Assembly: GCA_963970005.1 (NCBI GenBank)
Contig: CAXAMN010018890.1
Span: 132,001 to 196,000 of the forward strand
Direction of reading: 5' to 3'
Source: Durusdinium trenchii
Lineage: Eukaryota; Sar; Dinophyceae; Suessiales; Symbiodiniaceae
Length of the DNA: 64,000 nt
Made by a program: the position numbers and the translations under genes. This document shows, piece after piece, positions 22,772-34,854 of the stretch (its first letter is position 1; each line of letters opens with the position of its first letter). The notes under the pieces are model-generated. The model was not told where the DNA came from. It was given only the letters and a program-made list of their open reading frames with translations, and did no database searches.

Positions 22772-25700
22772 ATGGTGAAAAACCAGAAGCTCTGGCGTGA
22801 GATTCAGCTGCAATATGCCAAGCTCTGTGAAGATGAGCTCGGCTCGGAAGTCTTTGCTCCTCCACCCTCATCGCATTCTCCCCGTGGGCCCGCGGTGGCT
22901 GCGGGATCGGAGAGCGGAACAGGCCCCGAGACCGGCGCGGTGACCGCGGTGGAAGGTGCGAAGCTGAAGCCGCTCTTCTACCGGAATGGGCTGGAACTGA
23001 AACACTGGGTTCTGACCTGCTGCGCTTTGGTCGTGATGTGTGAATGGTTAGATCGAAGTGTTTTGTCCATCGCCTTGGAATCCATGAAGCCGGATTTCCA
23101 GATGAATGATGTCCAGGTGGGACTTCTAGCTTCTTCATCCCTGTGGATTGTGCCTCTTGCTACAGGGCCTGTGGGTCGTCTAGCTGATCGAGTGCCCCGT
23201 GCCAAACTCCTGGGTGCAGGAGTCTTTCTCTGGTCGCTCTCCACCTTGGCCACAGGCCTCTCGGGCAGCTTCGAAGTGGCCATCCTCTGCCGCCTGGCCG
23301 CGGGCGTCGCCAACTGTGCAGGCTATCCCGTGGCCTTGGCACTTTTGTGCGACCACTTTGCAGCAGAGGAGCTGAGCACTGCAATGGGATTCTACCATGC
23401 GGGCTCAGCCTTGGGTGGACTTGTGGGCTTTGCTTTGGGTGGTTCTTTGATCAGCAAGTATGGCTGGCGTTCAGCCTTCGCACTACTGGGAGCACCCCAA
23501 GTGGCGGTCTCCTTTCTCTTGCTTTGCACAGTGCCCAACAGTTATTCCTCCAAACCGGATGGCCACTGGGCCTCCGACTTGAAAGCCTTGCTGTCTCGTC
23601 CACCAGTCCGACTGCTGCTGTTGGGCGCTTTGTTAACAGGGCTGCTCTCGGGCCAGGGACGCTTCCTCTCGGCCTTCATCGAGCGAAAACACGGCCTACA
23701 ACCGAGCGACATCGGGCTGGTGCTGGGTCCGACGCTGGGCGTGGCGGGCGTCTTGGGAGGCTTTGCCGCGGGACATTTCATCGATCATTGCTTTCAGAAA
23801 CGCGGGGGGTCCCTCCGGGTGAATCTGCCGCTGGGCAAGAGAAGAAGCAGCACCGTCTCTGATGGAGAAATGATCTGGACACACGTTTGGAAGCAAGAAA
23901 GTCTGCATCACTTCAGAGTGCGACTAATTACAGTACTTTAATTTAAATGTCTGAATCCGATAGCTTTCAGGTTTTCTGAGATCGGTCCTGGTGTCTGTCA
24001 AATGACATTTCTGTTTTTTCTAGGGCCATTTTGGAGATGAGCCTCCGGTTCACCTTTTCAGTTCACCCACAGGAACTGCTCTTTGAGCCCAAATCCACCG
24101 GTGAACACAGGTAGATCCTTTTCGTCATCCTTCCAGACATGAAATATTGGGTGTGTATTAGAATAGGGGAGATCCTCAACCAATGGGTTTTGGACGGTTT
24201 TGGTGTATGTTCCTTCTTCCAAGAGGTCGAACTGGGAGGTCTTCCTACTTTAATGCACACCTATATGTCTTCCATTTGGCGGTGTGTGAATGAATTCATC
24301 CACATCTCCACAAAAAATTCACAGACTTCACTCTCCTTGAGGGCCTTATCAAAATGGCGGTCTACCGGCACGTCCGTTCCGCGCCGTCCTTTGACCGCGG
24401 AACGGACGGCGACTGCCCAGCCACGGCTGTGCAGTCGACCGAGGTACTTTGCCAGCTTCGGTGACGCCCTTGGGCTCCTGCTGGGCATCGCCGTCTTCGA
24501 AGCCTCGTCCTTCGGAAAGCTGGTCCTCTTCGCCGCGCTCGGTGTGCTGGCGGGGACCCTGCGGCAAGGGGTGCAGGCGGTGGTGCAAGAGGAAGGGACT
24601 GGACTACGAGGTACCTTGCAAGGGATGCTGGCCACTGGGACAGAAACATGAAGCAACAAGGTGGGTCAAGGAACCCGATGTGATGCGGTCCGTCTTTTGT
24701 GGTCGGATGAGATGCAGCGAATCGACCAGACCCAAACCGGCCATCCGGCCTTCGTCTTCGGCGAACAAAACCGCTTTTGACGAAAGAACAGAACATGAGT
24801 TGAAATCTTCTTCTCGGACATGCGGTCAGTCTGTGTAGGTGCTGGAAACCGAGGATTTGGGGGAAAAATGCCTGAGTAGAACAGGTCGTATGAAACATTA
24901 TGAAACGGGATCTCCCAAAAGCTGAAGTTCAAAGATTCTAAAGCTCAACTGCAAAGAACGATGCGTGACCGGTGTGCAAACAAAGAGGCTTGCTCCACAT
25001 GAACCATCACGAGAACATCAGGCAACCAGTTGAGCAGAGGAGGTCTTCGTTGGCCCGCGAAGACACCAAGACATGAAGACAAAACGAAGCTCCGCTAGAC
25101 TTTGAAAGCCACAGCAAGGCTTCAACTCTTCAGGGTTTCAGGTGCCGTCAGGGCCTCAAGGTTTCAGTTCCAGGCTTCAGGGCGCCATGAGGTCAGCAGA
25201 GCTTCAGGTCGCTTCAAGGAATCAGGCGATGAACGTCACTGGGATGGCCCAACCGGCGAGTCATAAAGGACCGTCCAGTGTTTGGACAGGTGACAGGTGC
25301 GAACGCTGTCTTCGGCTTTCCGGTTGAACACAACCGTTGATTAAACGTAAACCACTTTGGACAAGGGGAAGAACAATAGGCGCCATGCATCACAGTGGCA
25401 GAGGCTGCGCGAGATGTTGATGGCGTTGTGCGCTTTTGGAGGCTGGGCGCTGGTGCAGCTGCAGGGTGCTGCCAGATGTGTATGGTCGTGTCCGCTCTGG
25501 AGCCTGGGTGCTGCTGCCAGATGTTGATGGCAGTGCGAGCTTTTGGAGGCTGGGTGCTGGTGCCGCTGCAGGATGCCGCTGCTAGATGCCTGTGGCAGTG
25601 AGCCAACAAATATCTTTCGCTATCTGGGGTCTACTTTGCCGCCAAACTTGTAGTGCTGGACACACCCACGGTTTCTTTTGGAACTAGAGCCGAAGGCCGA

Positions 25701-28464
25701 AGGTGTCCCAACCTGCTGTGCTTTCAAGTCTTACTCCGCATGCCGGAGCCCGCCTTGCTGTTTGTTTCCGGTGCAACATGGAACCGAAATTCCGCGTCAG
25801 CTTGGTAACTGTCTGGGTCATATGAGTGGCAGCTCAGGAGACCTGCTGGTCTGTGGGCACTGGTTTGGGTCCCATTCTGGTTGGCTGGACCTCGGATTTG
25901 AGCAAGGCCTCTGCAACTTGCGATGACGCCTGCGCACTACAGCGCTTCGGGCGTCAAGACGAAGGGCGCTCATTTGGGGACATGGGCGAGTGGGGGGCGA
26001 GGATTCGTTGTGTGCTTACTGTAGCACTTCGACGGTGACATATCCATGAGAAAAATACGTAAAAGTATTGTGCAATGTATTCAAAGCACTGTGCCTCAAA
26101 CTTGGTGAGCAATTGCATTCTGACCTCTTCCATAATTAGGGACCCGTAGGGCCACAATAACTCATGTTACTCGTTTGCAAACCTACTCTGTATCGCAATG
26201 GATGGTCTGCCAGACCTTGAAGACATGGCAGGGAGGCAGGTTTTGCTTGTTTCAACCTGGTGTCCATGTGTCGATTTGACAAAATTCCTGCACCAATCGC
26301 TTGGATTCGCCTGCTGCCCATCGTGGAGCAGTTCGTGCACCCTGCGACATGGATGTCCATGACCCCATGAGGAAGGCTACCTTCTCCGTGTTTCTCTACA
26401 ACCACAGGATGGTCTCATGAGCACGACCTGCTCGTTGGATATTGTTTTGCGTCACTAACCTCGTCACACCCTCTCCACACCTCCCAGGAAAGCTCTCCTC
26501 TCCTTCGGCAGCGCGGGTATCACGCTGCGCGGCGCCACGTACCTCGCGTGCGCCTGGTCCTTGGAGCCGCACGCGCTGCGCGCCGAGCCGCACGCAGTGG
26601 CTGAATCGCCGGAGACGCCCACGGTGCTGGGGAAGCCGACCGGTGAGACGGCCGAAAAGGGCGATGCGTGGTGAGACTGGGGCAGACGGTTACGTTCTTG
26701 GGATTTTTGGAACAGGGGGAAACTGTGGGAAGAATCATTTCCACGCCAAAAAGGTGAGCAGACTAACATTCTAGCCACATCTAGCACAGTTCGTGCACCG
26801 TAAAGCAGCTTTGCACTCTTGCGCAACAAAAGACACCTTTCAAATGCACACACCAGATACTCCTTTCATAATCTGTCATCTTCTTTCAGTTATTAGCAGA
26901 CCAGTGCGTAGCATAATCTATAGATTTTTGTATTTGTCACTCGAACCACTGAATATGTGCAACCCAGCTGAACAGTGGCAGGAACCACCGGATGATGCGA
27001 AAGAATGCCGAGGGTGACTCCGGCCTGCAACACTTGGAGGCGCCGACACCGGTCACCGAAGTCGGAGACTGGTCGCTCCTGCCGTTTCGGCCGTCCAGGT
27101 TCGATCGGCAAATCCTTGGGGAAGATACAGAGAATACAAAGACCCTACGGCCCTACTGCAGGGCTTTACTGGACTTTTCCATGATTTCTCCTCTTCCCCA
27201 AACATGGTGTGGAATTTCTCCCAATGTTCGGGCAACACATCCATCGACTTGGCAACGAAATCCAGCTTGGGTGGATTTGGCAACCATCCATCGACTCTGC
27301 CACCTTGACCCCATGACAAAGCTCGTGCAGTGTGGCCCCCGGATGAACACTAAATAACTATAAGTGTATGTCGACAGGGTGTGTCCCATTATAAATTATA
27401 GTAACAGTCGGTAAAAGATGGTAACTTTTGGGGAAAGGCCATTTCTAACCATCATCCACTGTTGCTGGCAACGGGATATACCCAAGGTCCCAAGGTTTGT
27501 CATCTCTTTTCGGACGACTTTGACGCTAAACCTGGGGTGCCCAGAGAGGGGCTACCTGGGTGTCTCACCAGGTTACAGCCAATGGTAGTCTTGCGCAGCA
27601 GCCAGTGGTACCTTGGGCTGCACACGTTGGTATCTATCCACTCAGCTTCGTTCGATTCAGTTTGGACATGCTGGGGGCAGTTGCATTCCTGTAGGTGACT
27701 TCACTCATGATCCAAACGTTCAAATCTGAATGGCTGACTTCCTCAACTTCGTTCCTGCCTGAAATCCTGAGGTGATGGCGCCAGCCATGTCTGGAATGTC
27801 CGGCACCAACATGATGAGTGGAAGCAACATGGGTCAAGTCCCCTTTGTCAGCAACGCGGCGCCAACCTTGGCTCCCACAACAACAACCACAGTGGCCACC
27901 ACAACTGCTGCAGCAACGACTGCAGCAGCAACCACAGCAGCGGCCACAACGGCAGCTAGTACCACTGAAGCAACAACCACCGAGGAGTGTTTATTTTTGT
28001 CCAGCACTTTCTTGTGTTTATAGTCCTCAATCCGGTTTGGATGAAACACTCCGGGTTCTCCCCGGAGGACAAGAAAGAGGAGAAGGCCTCCAACGCCACA
28101 GGCAACTCCACAGACAAGATGCCAGGGGCATAGATCGGCCAGCAGAGACATCTTTTTCTAAGTTTTATGTGTCCATTTGTGGAGATGGCTCAAATCTCAA
28201 ACAATCTCAGCCTTGACATGGGATTCCAGGGCAAAAAGACCTACCTTCAAGCTGTGTCTAGAGGTCTCAGACCCCAAACAAACCACCATTTGGCAGAAAT
28301 CAGGTCCGACTCGGTCCGACCAACCCCCCCCCACCGTTTCGCCGACCGAACCGAACCGCTTCGCTCCCAGGATCGTGTCGGCGGAAGCTCCACCCGTCCG
28401 GGGTGCCCGAGCGAAGACGACGCAGACGACGCAGAAAACGAGCGACGCAGACGGGAACTCCTGA
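22772..28464 (+). CDS. Major facilitator superfamily transporter, six exons
   Basis: Exons 22772-23818, 24421-24610, 25833-26034, 26488-26642, 26968-27013 and 28371-28464 have GT-AG boundaries (donors GTGAAT, GTACCT, GTGACA, GTGAGA, GTGACT), agree in phase at every junction and give 577 residues. The first exon holds a cytosolic N-terminus, TM1-TM8 and the loop 2-3 motif A (GRLADRVPRAKLL). WLDRSVLSIALESMKPDF at the end of TM1 and the AGYPVALAL region resemble the Spinster/hexuronate-type MFS group. Exon 2 gives TM9-10, exon 3 gives TM11 (GLGPILVGWTSDL) and exon 4 gives TM12. The last two exons are a polar tail and are less certain, because a GC-rich stretch at 27014-27098 could instead be exon. 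The substrate cannot be told. The start is the ATG at 22772 (MVKNQKLW), after Ser/His-rich non-coding-like sequence. Confidence 0.8.
27014..27098 (+). CDS. Coding-like GC-rich stretch, possible alternative exon
   Basis: The frame reads GDSGLQHLEAPTPVTEVGDW and ends at a GTTCGA donor. It is open from an AAG acceptor at 27001-27003. It does not fit in phase with the transporter exon before it, so it may be an alternative or retained segment. Confidence 0.3.
27775..28023 (+). CDS. Thr/Ala-rich mucin-like open frame
   Basis: An 82-codon frame starts with Met-Ala-Pro-Ala-Met and contains a tract of Thr and Ala repeats (TTAAATTAAATTAAATTAA) ending in Thr-Glu-Glu. Such tracts occur in heavily O-glycosylated surface proteins. 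A possible AG acceptor precedes the ATG. The repeat is built from ACN and GCN codons, so it could also be simple-sequence expansion in an intron of the transporter gene. A second short frame at about 28024-28134 (SGFSPEDKKEEKASNATG, then stop) may be a following exon, but the phases do not match cleanly. Confidence 0.4.
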   Translation: MAPAMSGMSGTNMMSGSNMGQVPFVSNAAPTLAPTTTTTVATTTAAATTAAATTAAATTAASTTEATTTEECLFLSSTFLCL

Positions 28465-30433
28465 GCGGCGCGGAGGACGAGGGGGTCTGGCCGAGCTCAA
28501 AGGAGGTCTGCGTTTGGTTTGGCTTTTCCATCCTTTCGTTGTCGTTCAGCCGGGAGTCTTTTCTTCCCAAAAAGAAGATCGAAGGAATTTGGCGCCGGTG
28601 GGTCCTTGCAAAGAAGTCCACAAGCGTGCGACGCTCAGGCTCAAGAAGATGCCATAGAGAAGAAGGAGGCGAGGAACTTCCATATGTTCTTTATCCACTG
28701 GTGTGGCGTGGTTTCTTTTTTCTGCTTGGGGTGGTCGTGTGAAGTAAGGAACCACGATGAACCGATGAACCATGCATATGTCGCTTCCTCAAAGATAATA
28801 GAAAGCACCGGCTGATGGTGGGAAGACATGCTTCCTTTACCGGAGCGAGTTTTTCGTTTGCATGTTGTGTAACCATGTGTAACCATGTGTAACCTAGTTC
28901 TTACTCATGTGGGCTTTTCGGAACCATTATCTTTTGCCCCCCCTACTGTACCTGGAGGGTCACAGAGCGTTCCGGGGTTCATTCGGTTACGGACGGCAGT
29001 CTGCAGGCCGACCGTGATGCGAGGAGCTTGATGTGGATGGTTGGCTCTGTCCGGGGCTCAGCGGAGAAGCCAAGTGGATGCTCGCAATCATGCGCAATGC
29101 GCAATCATCCATTGCACACGACAACCAGTTTAGCAGCGGTCGTTCGTGACTGTTCATGGTTGTTCACGGGTGTGTATAGTTTTCTTGTTTTGCTGCGGAT
29201 TGGGAGTTTTGAGAAGGCCTGTGGATAAAAAGCAAGAAACTGTGACAGTGATTGGAACAGTGAGCCAGCCAACTTGAGTTCTTGTGCTTGATGATCTTCG
29301 TTGGATGTGGAGTTCTTTTCTTGAGATGGAGGCCAGGGAAACACGTGAAAGCCTTAAACCTGAGTCAGAGCTTGGTGGGACAAGACGCGAAGCCTGAAGT
29401 TGCAAACATTGGAATGTGAGCCTGATGAACAGTGCTTGCTGTGGCATTAGGTGTAAAGCGCTTTCATGGTAAGAGAAAACCTTACCACGCCTTGTGCAAC
29501 CGCTCAGATCTTGCAGGGAGCAATCCCAGCTGTTTAAGGTTCAATGACTACAGGTTCCAAGAGGGACACCTTCCAATCATATTCTACATACCATCGAGCA
29601 GGATGGTATATTACATACAGGGTGTATCCCATTGCCAGGCATAGTTGGTACAAGATTCTCGCTCTTTTGCGGTTTTAGGTCTTTCGAACACCCGTCATTC
29701 ACTGTGAAAACTGGTGAAAGACACCATAAAGAAACCCCGGTCCCAGACGGTATGTCATCTCTTTTCGTCTCGGTCTCACGGCCGAACGGACCAGCTGTGA
29801 CCGGTCCGTCGGTGCAGGGATGACGACAAGCGACCAGGCTGGAAGGATCGAAGCACAGAACCAGCTTTCGGATGATCGATTTCTTTCAATTTACCGAAGA
29901 GCAGTGAGAACAGTGAGAACTGTGCGCCTTGAGCCACGCTGATCCATTTTGTCCGTCAATATGATGTCTAATTACTTAAGTATTGAGATGAATTGAGTGC
30001 AAAACGAGGTCGGAGCACCTCTTTTTCCACAGGTGCTCGTGAGGATGATCGGCGCAAGTCTGCCGACTCTCAAGTGAACCGCTTCGCGGTTGGGGGCACC
30101 CAGTGACCGTCCACTTTGCCATTTCGGTGGTGCTTCGGCGGATGAGGAGCGCTGTTGGCAATGCCCAAGTCATGTGGCGCTGTTGGTCGCCCAATGGTTT
30201 TCAGCCATCTTTCAGTTTCAACACCAATTATATAGGTTCCCGGGAGATTCCCGGGGGGAATATACATATATATATATAACATATATATATATAACATATA
30301 TATATATATATTATACACATCATTATGCTATTACAAGATATTTGTACCGTACGTAATATGTATATACTGTAAGCATCAGTGAAGCCAAACCTGTTCTCCC
30401 CACGTCTCGTTGGGTCTCGCGGGGGGCACGAGA
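28465..30433. other. Spacer without supported genes
   Basis: Scattered open frames lack splice pairs. A GC-rich patch at 29750-29823 ends in a stop and might be a terminal exon. Nothing else is recognised. Confidence 0.4.
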
Positions 30434-33400
30434 CATGGCCCAAAAGCCCCAGACCAGCAGCCGCGGCTACAAGAAGAACACGCGCTCCTCGAAGCTGGAA
30501 CCTCCGGGTGAGCCCCAGGCGCGGCGGTTGATCGGGTCGAAAGGAGCGGGGCGGGAGGATCCATGAGTTGAGTTGAAGCAACATCGAAAATATCTGAAGA
30601 CTTCTTGGCCTGGTTGAAACATGTTGAAAGCAAACATGAAGAGACGAAGTCAAATAGTTGGTGCCAGAGAGGGGGCAAACCTATGAGGGTGTTGGATGGT
30701 TTTGGGGTATCAATATTGTGTATCGATTTGGCGCCACGTCACGGAGCGTTCGATGCACCACTTCATCATTCGAGCGGGTATAATTAGTAGACACACTTTG
30801 TACTGTGACATCAAATCAAGCTGCACCTGACATCAAGGTAACAAGAAGCTACTGGGAACAAGGGCATCGCTACGAACGGAGCAAGGACGCTACAAACGGG
30901 GCTCCTGGCCTTACGACTAGTAACAAGGTTCGCTACTAGGAAAGACTCAATTGACCTGTGGGGTGCGGATATCTGGAGTCTTCATGGGGGTGTTTTTTTT
31001 CATCAAGGATTGGACGGACCACGTGGTACGAAGACGGGCACGAGGTGATATGATCTAAAAAGCATTTTGGCAGGAAGATCTCGTGGTACGTGATCTTGCT
31101 TTTCACAGTGTCCGGTGGCTATTAGGACTGTTAACGATGCAGTTGGATCCATGTCTTCAAAAGGCAAATGTTGGGGCAAATGCTCCGACATGCCAAGCGG
31201 ACTTGCACCCATATCTCGGGTCTCGTGCCTTTTGCTGCCCTTTGCCACCTGTTTCTCTCATTCAATCCCACTGTGAAGTAGTTCACACACAGAGGTTGAT
31301 TCATCCCGGTTCACACCCACCACGCCTATGTGAAGATCCGCACGTGCAGGCTCAAGCACCAGCGGCCGACCCCAAATCAGGCCCTTTTTGTTCGTTCGCC
31401 ACACGTCGTCGGGTCGGTTGGTCGGGTCGGGCGGATGGGACGGGTCGGTGGGCGGAAAGTGGAGCCAGCCCGCCATAGATCCGACCCCTAACTCAGCAAG
31501 TTGCAAAGATCGGATCTGCTCGGTACTGGGACGAATGTGGGCATGACCCAAAGTCGCTCGAACACGGTTGGCCCCCGGATCTGAACGTTCGGACATGGTC
31601 AGGTGAGACGACCGATCGTGGGCGACCCCTGGGCGACCCCCGAGGGAATTCGTTTCGCAACTCGTTGCACCGAAGCGCCTGCAGGTTCTGGAGGGTGCAG
31701 GGCTCGGTGAGGACTCGGAACGGTTGGACGGTGGACTCCTGGCTGGGACGGTGAGACTTCCTGACGTCTCTGTACCTGGCTGGGATGGGATCGACTAAGA
31801 GATGATGAGCGCCACACTCTGAGGGACGGCGAAGCTTCGATGCAGCGGCGCTCATCATATCGAGAAAGGAGAAGCAAGGCGTTTGGGAAGCACTGATGGT
31901 ATCTGGATGTGCCCCCAAATGAGGGACTCCCATGTTTTCATCGTTCTTTTTAAACAATTTGTTAAACCTCATTTTTCTTCAGGGACTCCTGGAGTGCTTC
32001 CCTTTTTTGACACGTTTGGGTTGGTCAAGTTTCCTAGACACACATCCGCACTGGACCTCAGCGCAAGTGAGCCGGTTTGACGAGTAGGGAGGAACAGGTT
32101 GGAAGGCACGCCATTTTGAGGCTTCTGACCAACACACTGTGCTATTTAAAGGTCGGCACTCACCGTTTCTTAAAAACATGAGACATTTGCATTTTCCTTG
32201 AAACAACGATAACAATCCCAAAAACGATAACCTGCCTTAAACCTTCCCACCAAACGACCCCTAGTTTTGCCGGTCGCTCTTGAACACTCTTTTGCAAAAT
32301 CATAACATTCTGGATGAATCTGGCTCTATACGCTGATTTCAGGCTGGTAAAGACTTATGCTGACATGGATTCCCGTTGGCCCGAACCTTCGGCCCCCCAC
32401 AACGACGGTCCCTTTTTCCCGTTCGCAGTCCGCGGAGCGCAACAGCCCATCGGAAGGCGCGGTCGGTCCGCGCGCGGTCGGTCCGTCTCAACGTCTCGGC
32501 CCTGGAACGAAGTCGGTCAGGTCCGACACGACATGTTCTGAGAACAGACACGACATGTTCTGGATGTTTTCCAACATGGCTTAGTTGGGGGGGCTTCCTG
32601 ACTTTTGAAGAAATACCTGGTATGCGATAAACATGCGGAGTGGTGCCCGCAAGGCTCCCTGATGACTGCATATTTGGCGTTCCCAAGATTGGTTCTGACG
32701 GCCTGCCACAGCGTGAGTCTACAGCAGCATTCTTTTGTGGTGCGCACATGAGTTGCCTTGCAAGCCATGAGATTGCCGGTTCTTGTTTGGTTCTTGTCTT
32801 ATACTTGCGGCAGCTGGCCTCTGCTATTGTGCTGTTGGGCTTGTGGTGGGAGTTGTGGTAACCAAATGNNNNNNNNNNAAACGCCTTTTTACCAAGATCT
32901 GTTCTGACCGCCTGCCACAACGTGAATCTAGAGCAGCATTCTTTTGCGGTGCGCGAATGAGTTTCATTGCCAGCCATGCCGGTCTTTGGTTGGTTCTTGT
33001 ATGTTCTTGTCTTGTATTTGCGGCAGCTGGTCTTTGCTATTGTGCTGTTGTGCTTGTGGTGGGAGTTGTTGTAGCCAAATGGCTCCATGATGACTACACA
33101 TATTTGCTACTTTAGAGCCTCTGGCGATGAAAAAGCCTTTTTACCAAGATCTGTTCTGACGGCCTGCACAACGTGAATCTAGAGCAGCATTCTTTTGTGG
33201 TGCGCACATGAGTTGCCTTTCAAGCCATGACATTGCCGGTTATTGGTTAGCTTTTGTCTTATATTTGCGGCAGCTGGCCTTTGCTATTGTGTTGTTGTGC
33301 TTGTGGTGGGAGTTGTGATATACAAAAGGCTCCATGATGACGGCATATATTTGCTACTTTAGAGCCTTTGGCGATGAAACAGCCTTTTTACCAAGATCTG

Positions 33401-34471
33401 TTCTGATAGCCCACGTCCAACTCCAGAGCAGTGCTTTTTCATATTTTGTCAATACGTTGTTTTGTGCGTGATTGGGCTTTTATATTCTTGGATTGTCTTG
33501 TGCTTGGAGTTTGTCTCTTTTGCCTTGCTTTGTTTTGGAGTCGTGGGCGTGACCAACGATGCTTTGTGATGATCGCATATATATATATATTTGCTACTCG
33601 ACTCTAGAGCCTTTGGCGGTGAAGATCTGCCCCCTAGGGATCGACATACTTTCTAGGTACTTGGAGCCTCCAAGCCAGAAATATGGAGGCAGCCCCTCAG
33701 CAGAAAAGAGGGGAAGCTGTTGATCCATAGGGTGGAAGCTGTCAGCTGGTAGCCGGGATCCATTGAGGAAGTTTCGGTTTTGCTGGGATCTCGGTTCGTG
33801 GCTGGATGAAGGGAGACACCTTTGTAGCTGGGATTGCCCCGCTCTGTTTCGCCAGACGTCCCAGGCCTGTGCAGTGTGGGGAAGACGAGCGATTAGTGCA
33901 GCGATTAGCAACAGAGGGATGGCTGGATGATTTGGGTCTAGCATGGTATAGCCCATGCCGCTCACATGAACCAAATAAATCAGGTGCGGTGTGCGCAAGG
34001 TGCGGGCAGCAGCCCCCTTCTGGCTGCTTCTTGCGGACCGTGGTGAATGCACTCCGTCGACCGCCCTCGCAGGAGAGGCGAAGACTTTGAAGGCGGCGTC
34101 TCCCGTCAGGGCACCCCGGTGGACTCCGTGAGGACTCGGTGGGACCCGGTGAGGAGGTCCGGTTTGGTCGCTTGTAGATTCGCATTTTGGTCCATGATCT
34201 CAGGTGTTTGCCTCTTAGGGATCTAAATTAAATGATAAGTATAGCACATTTGCAAGTACCTCTGCACTATTGCACTATGCCCCTCTTGGACCAACCCTTT
34301 GGAAGTGTTTGGCAGATGATTGAGTGATCGACAGTGGAGCAATCCACGGTCGCCGACTGCGGTCGCCGACCTCGTTCCTCTCGGCATTTCCTCAGGGCCG
34401 CCGTGCCAGCAGCCGACCCCAGAGCACCCCTGAGCCGCTGGGCCAGCGAAGTGGTTGCATATGGAGACTAA
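30434..34471 (+). CDS. Candidate multi-exon gene with CxxH/CxxC zinc-type motif, tentative
   Basis: A likely first exon runs from the ATG at 30434 to a GTGAGC donor at 30508 (MAQKPQTSSRGYKKNTRSSK). The exon at 31350 to about 31441 continues in phase. Further candidates are 31610-31750 (ending at GTGAGA), 32429-32515 (29 codons), 33828 to about 34041 and a terminal exon 34396-34471 with TAA at 34469-34471. The 33828 exon contains CRSHEPNKSGAVCARCGQ, a Cys-x2-His and Cys-x2-Cys arrangement that could bind zinc. Only the first junction was phase-checked, so this span may hold more than one gene. No family was recognised. Confidence 0.35.
30838..30942. repeat. Dispersed palindromic repeat, copy 5 (GGCTCCTGGCC subtype)
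   Basis: AACAAGAAGCTACTGGGAAC, GGGCATCGCTAC, GGGGCTCCTGGCC and ACTAGTAACAAGG. Same orientation as 38948-39027. Confidence 0.75.
32640..33590 (+). repeat. Tandem repeat of about 250 bp, four degenerate copies
   Basis: CCAAGATCTGTTCTGA-type words recur near 32678, 32892, 33144 and 33390. Each is followed by GAGCAGCATTCTTTTG-like sequence and GTGGTGGGAGTTGT. The second interval contains the assembly gap, so copy number may be under-represented. Confidence 0.85.
32869..32878. other. Assembly gap (10 N)
   Basis: Ten undetermined bases inside the tandem repeat, most likely a collapsed or unresolved repeat copy. Confidence 0.95.
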
Positions 34472-34477
34472 GAATAC

Positions 34478-34590
34478 AGCTCCTATATAGTAGCTTCTTG
34501 CTCCTAGTAGTAAGGCCAGGAGCCCCTAGTAGCGTCCTTGTTCCTAGTAGCGATGCCAGGAGCCCCTAGTAGCGAACATTGTTCCTAGGA
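34478..34590. repeat. Dispersed palindromic repeat, copy 6 (GGCTCCTGGCC subtype)
   Basis: GTAGCTTCTTGCTCCTAGTA, GGCCAGGAGCCCCTAGTAGC and TCCTTGTTCCTAGTAGCG. It is nearly the reverse complement of 38948-39027. Confidence 0.8.
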
Positions 34591-34854
34591 AGGAGGGATA
34601 GATAGGATCCTGGAGGAGGCAGAATTCCATTCTGTTCAAACCTGCGGACGGGGGACCCTGTCTTGGAACAGCACCATCGATGGTCGTAGTATGTCGCAGC
34701 TTTGCTTTCCTTCAAGTATTTGTACAACATCAGTGCTGCCCTCGGATTCTGCCCTAGCATTTTCAGAGGCCCCGGGCGCAGCAGAGTGTTGATGCTGCTG
34801 AATTAGTTAGAGGATGTTAGAGGCACAGAACCAGCTACCCATAGATAGATGCAG

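Noticed and set aside
32640-33590. CRISPR-like array
   Set aside because: Repeat units are about 250 bp and degenerate, without spacers; the genome is eukaryotic.
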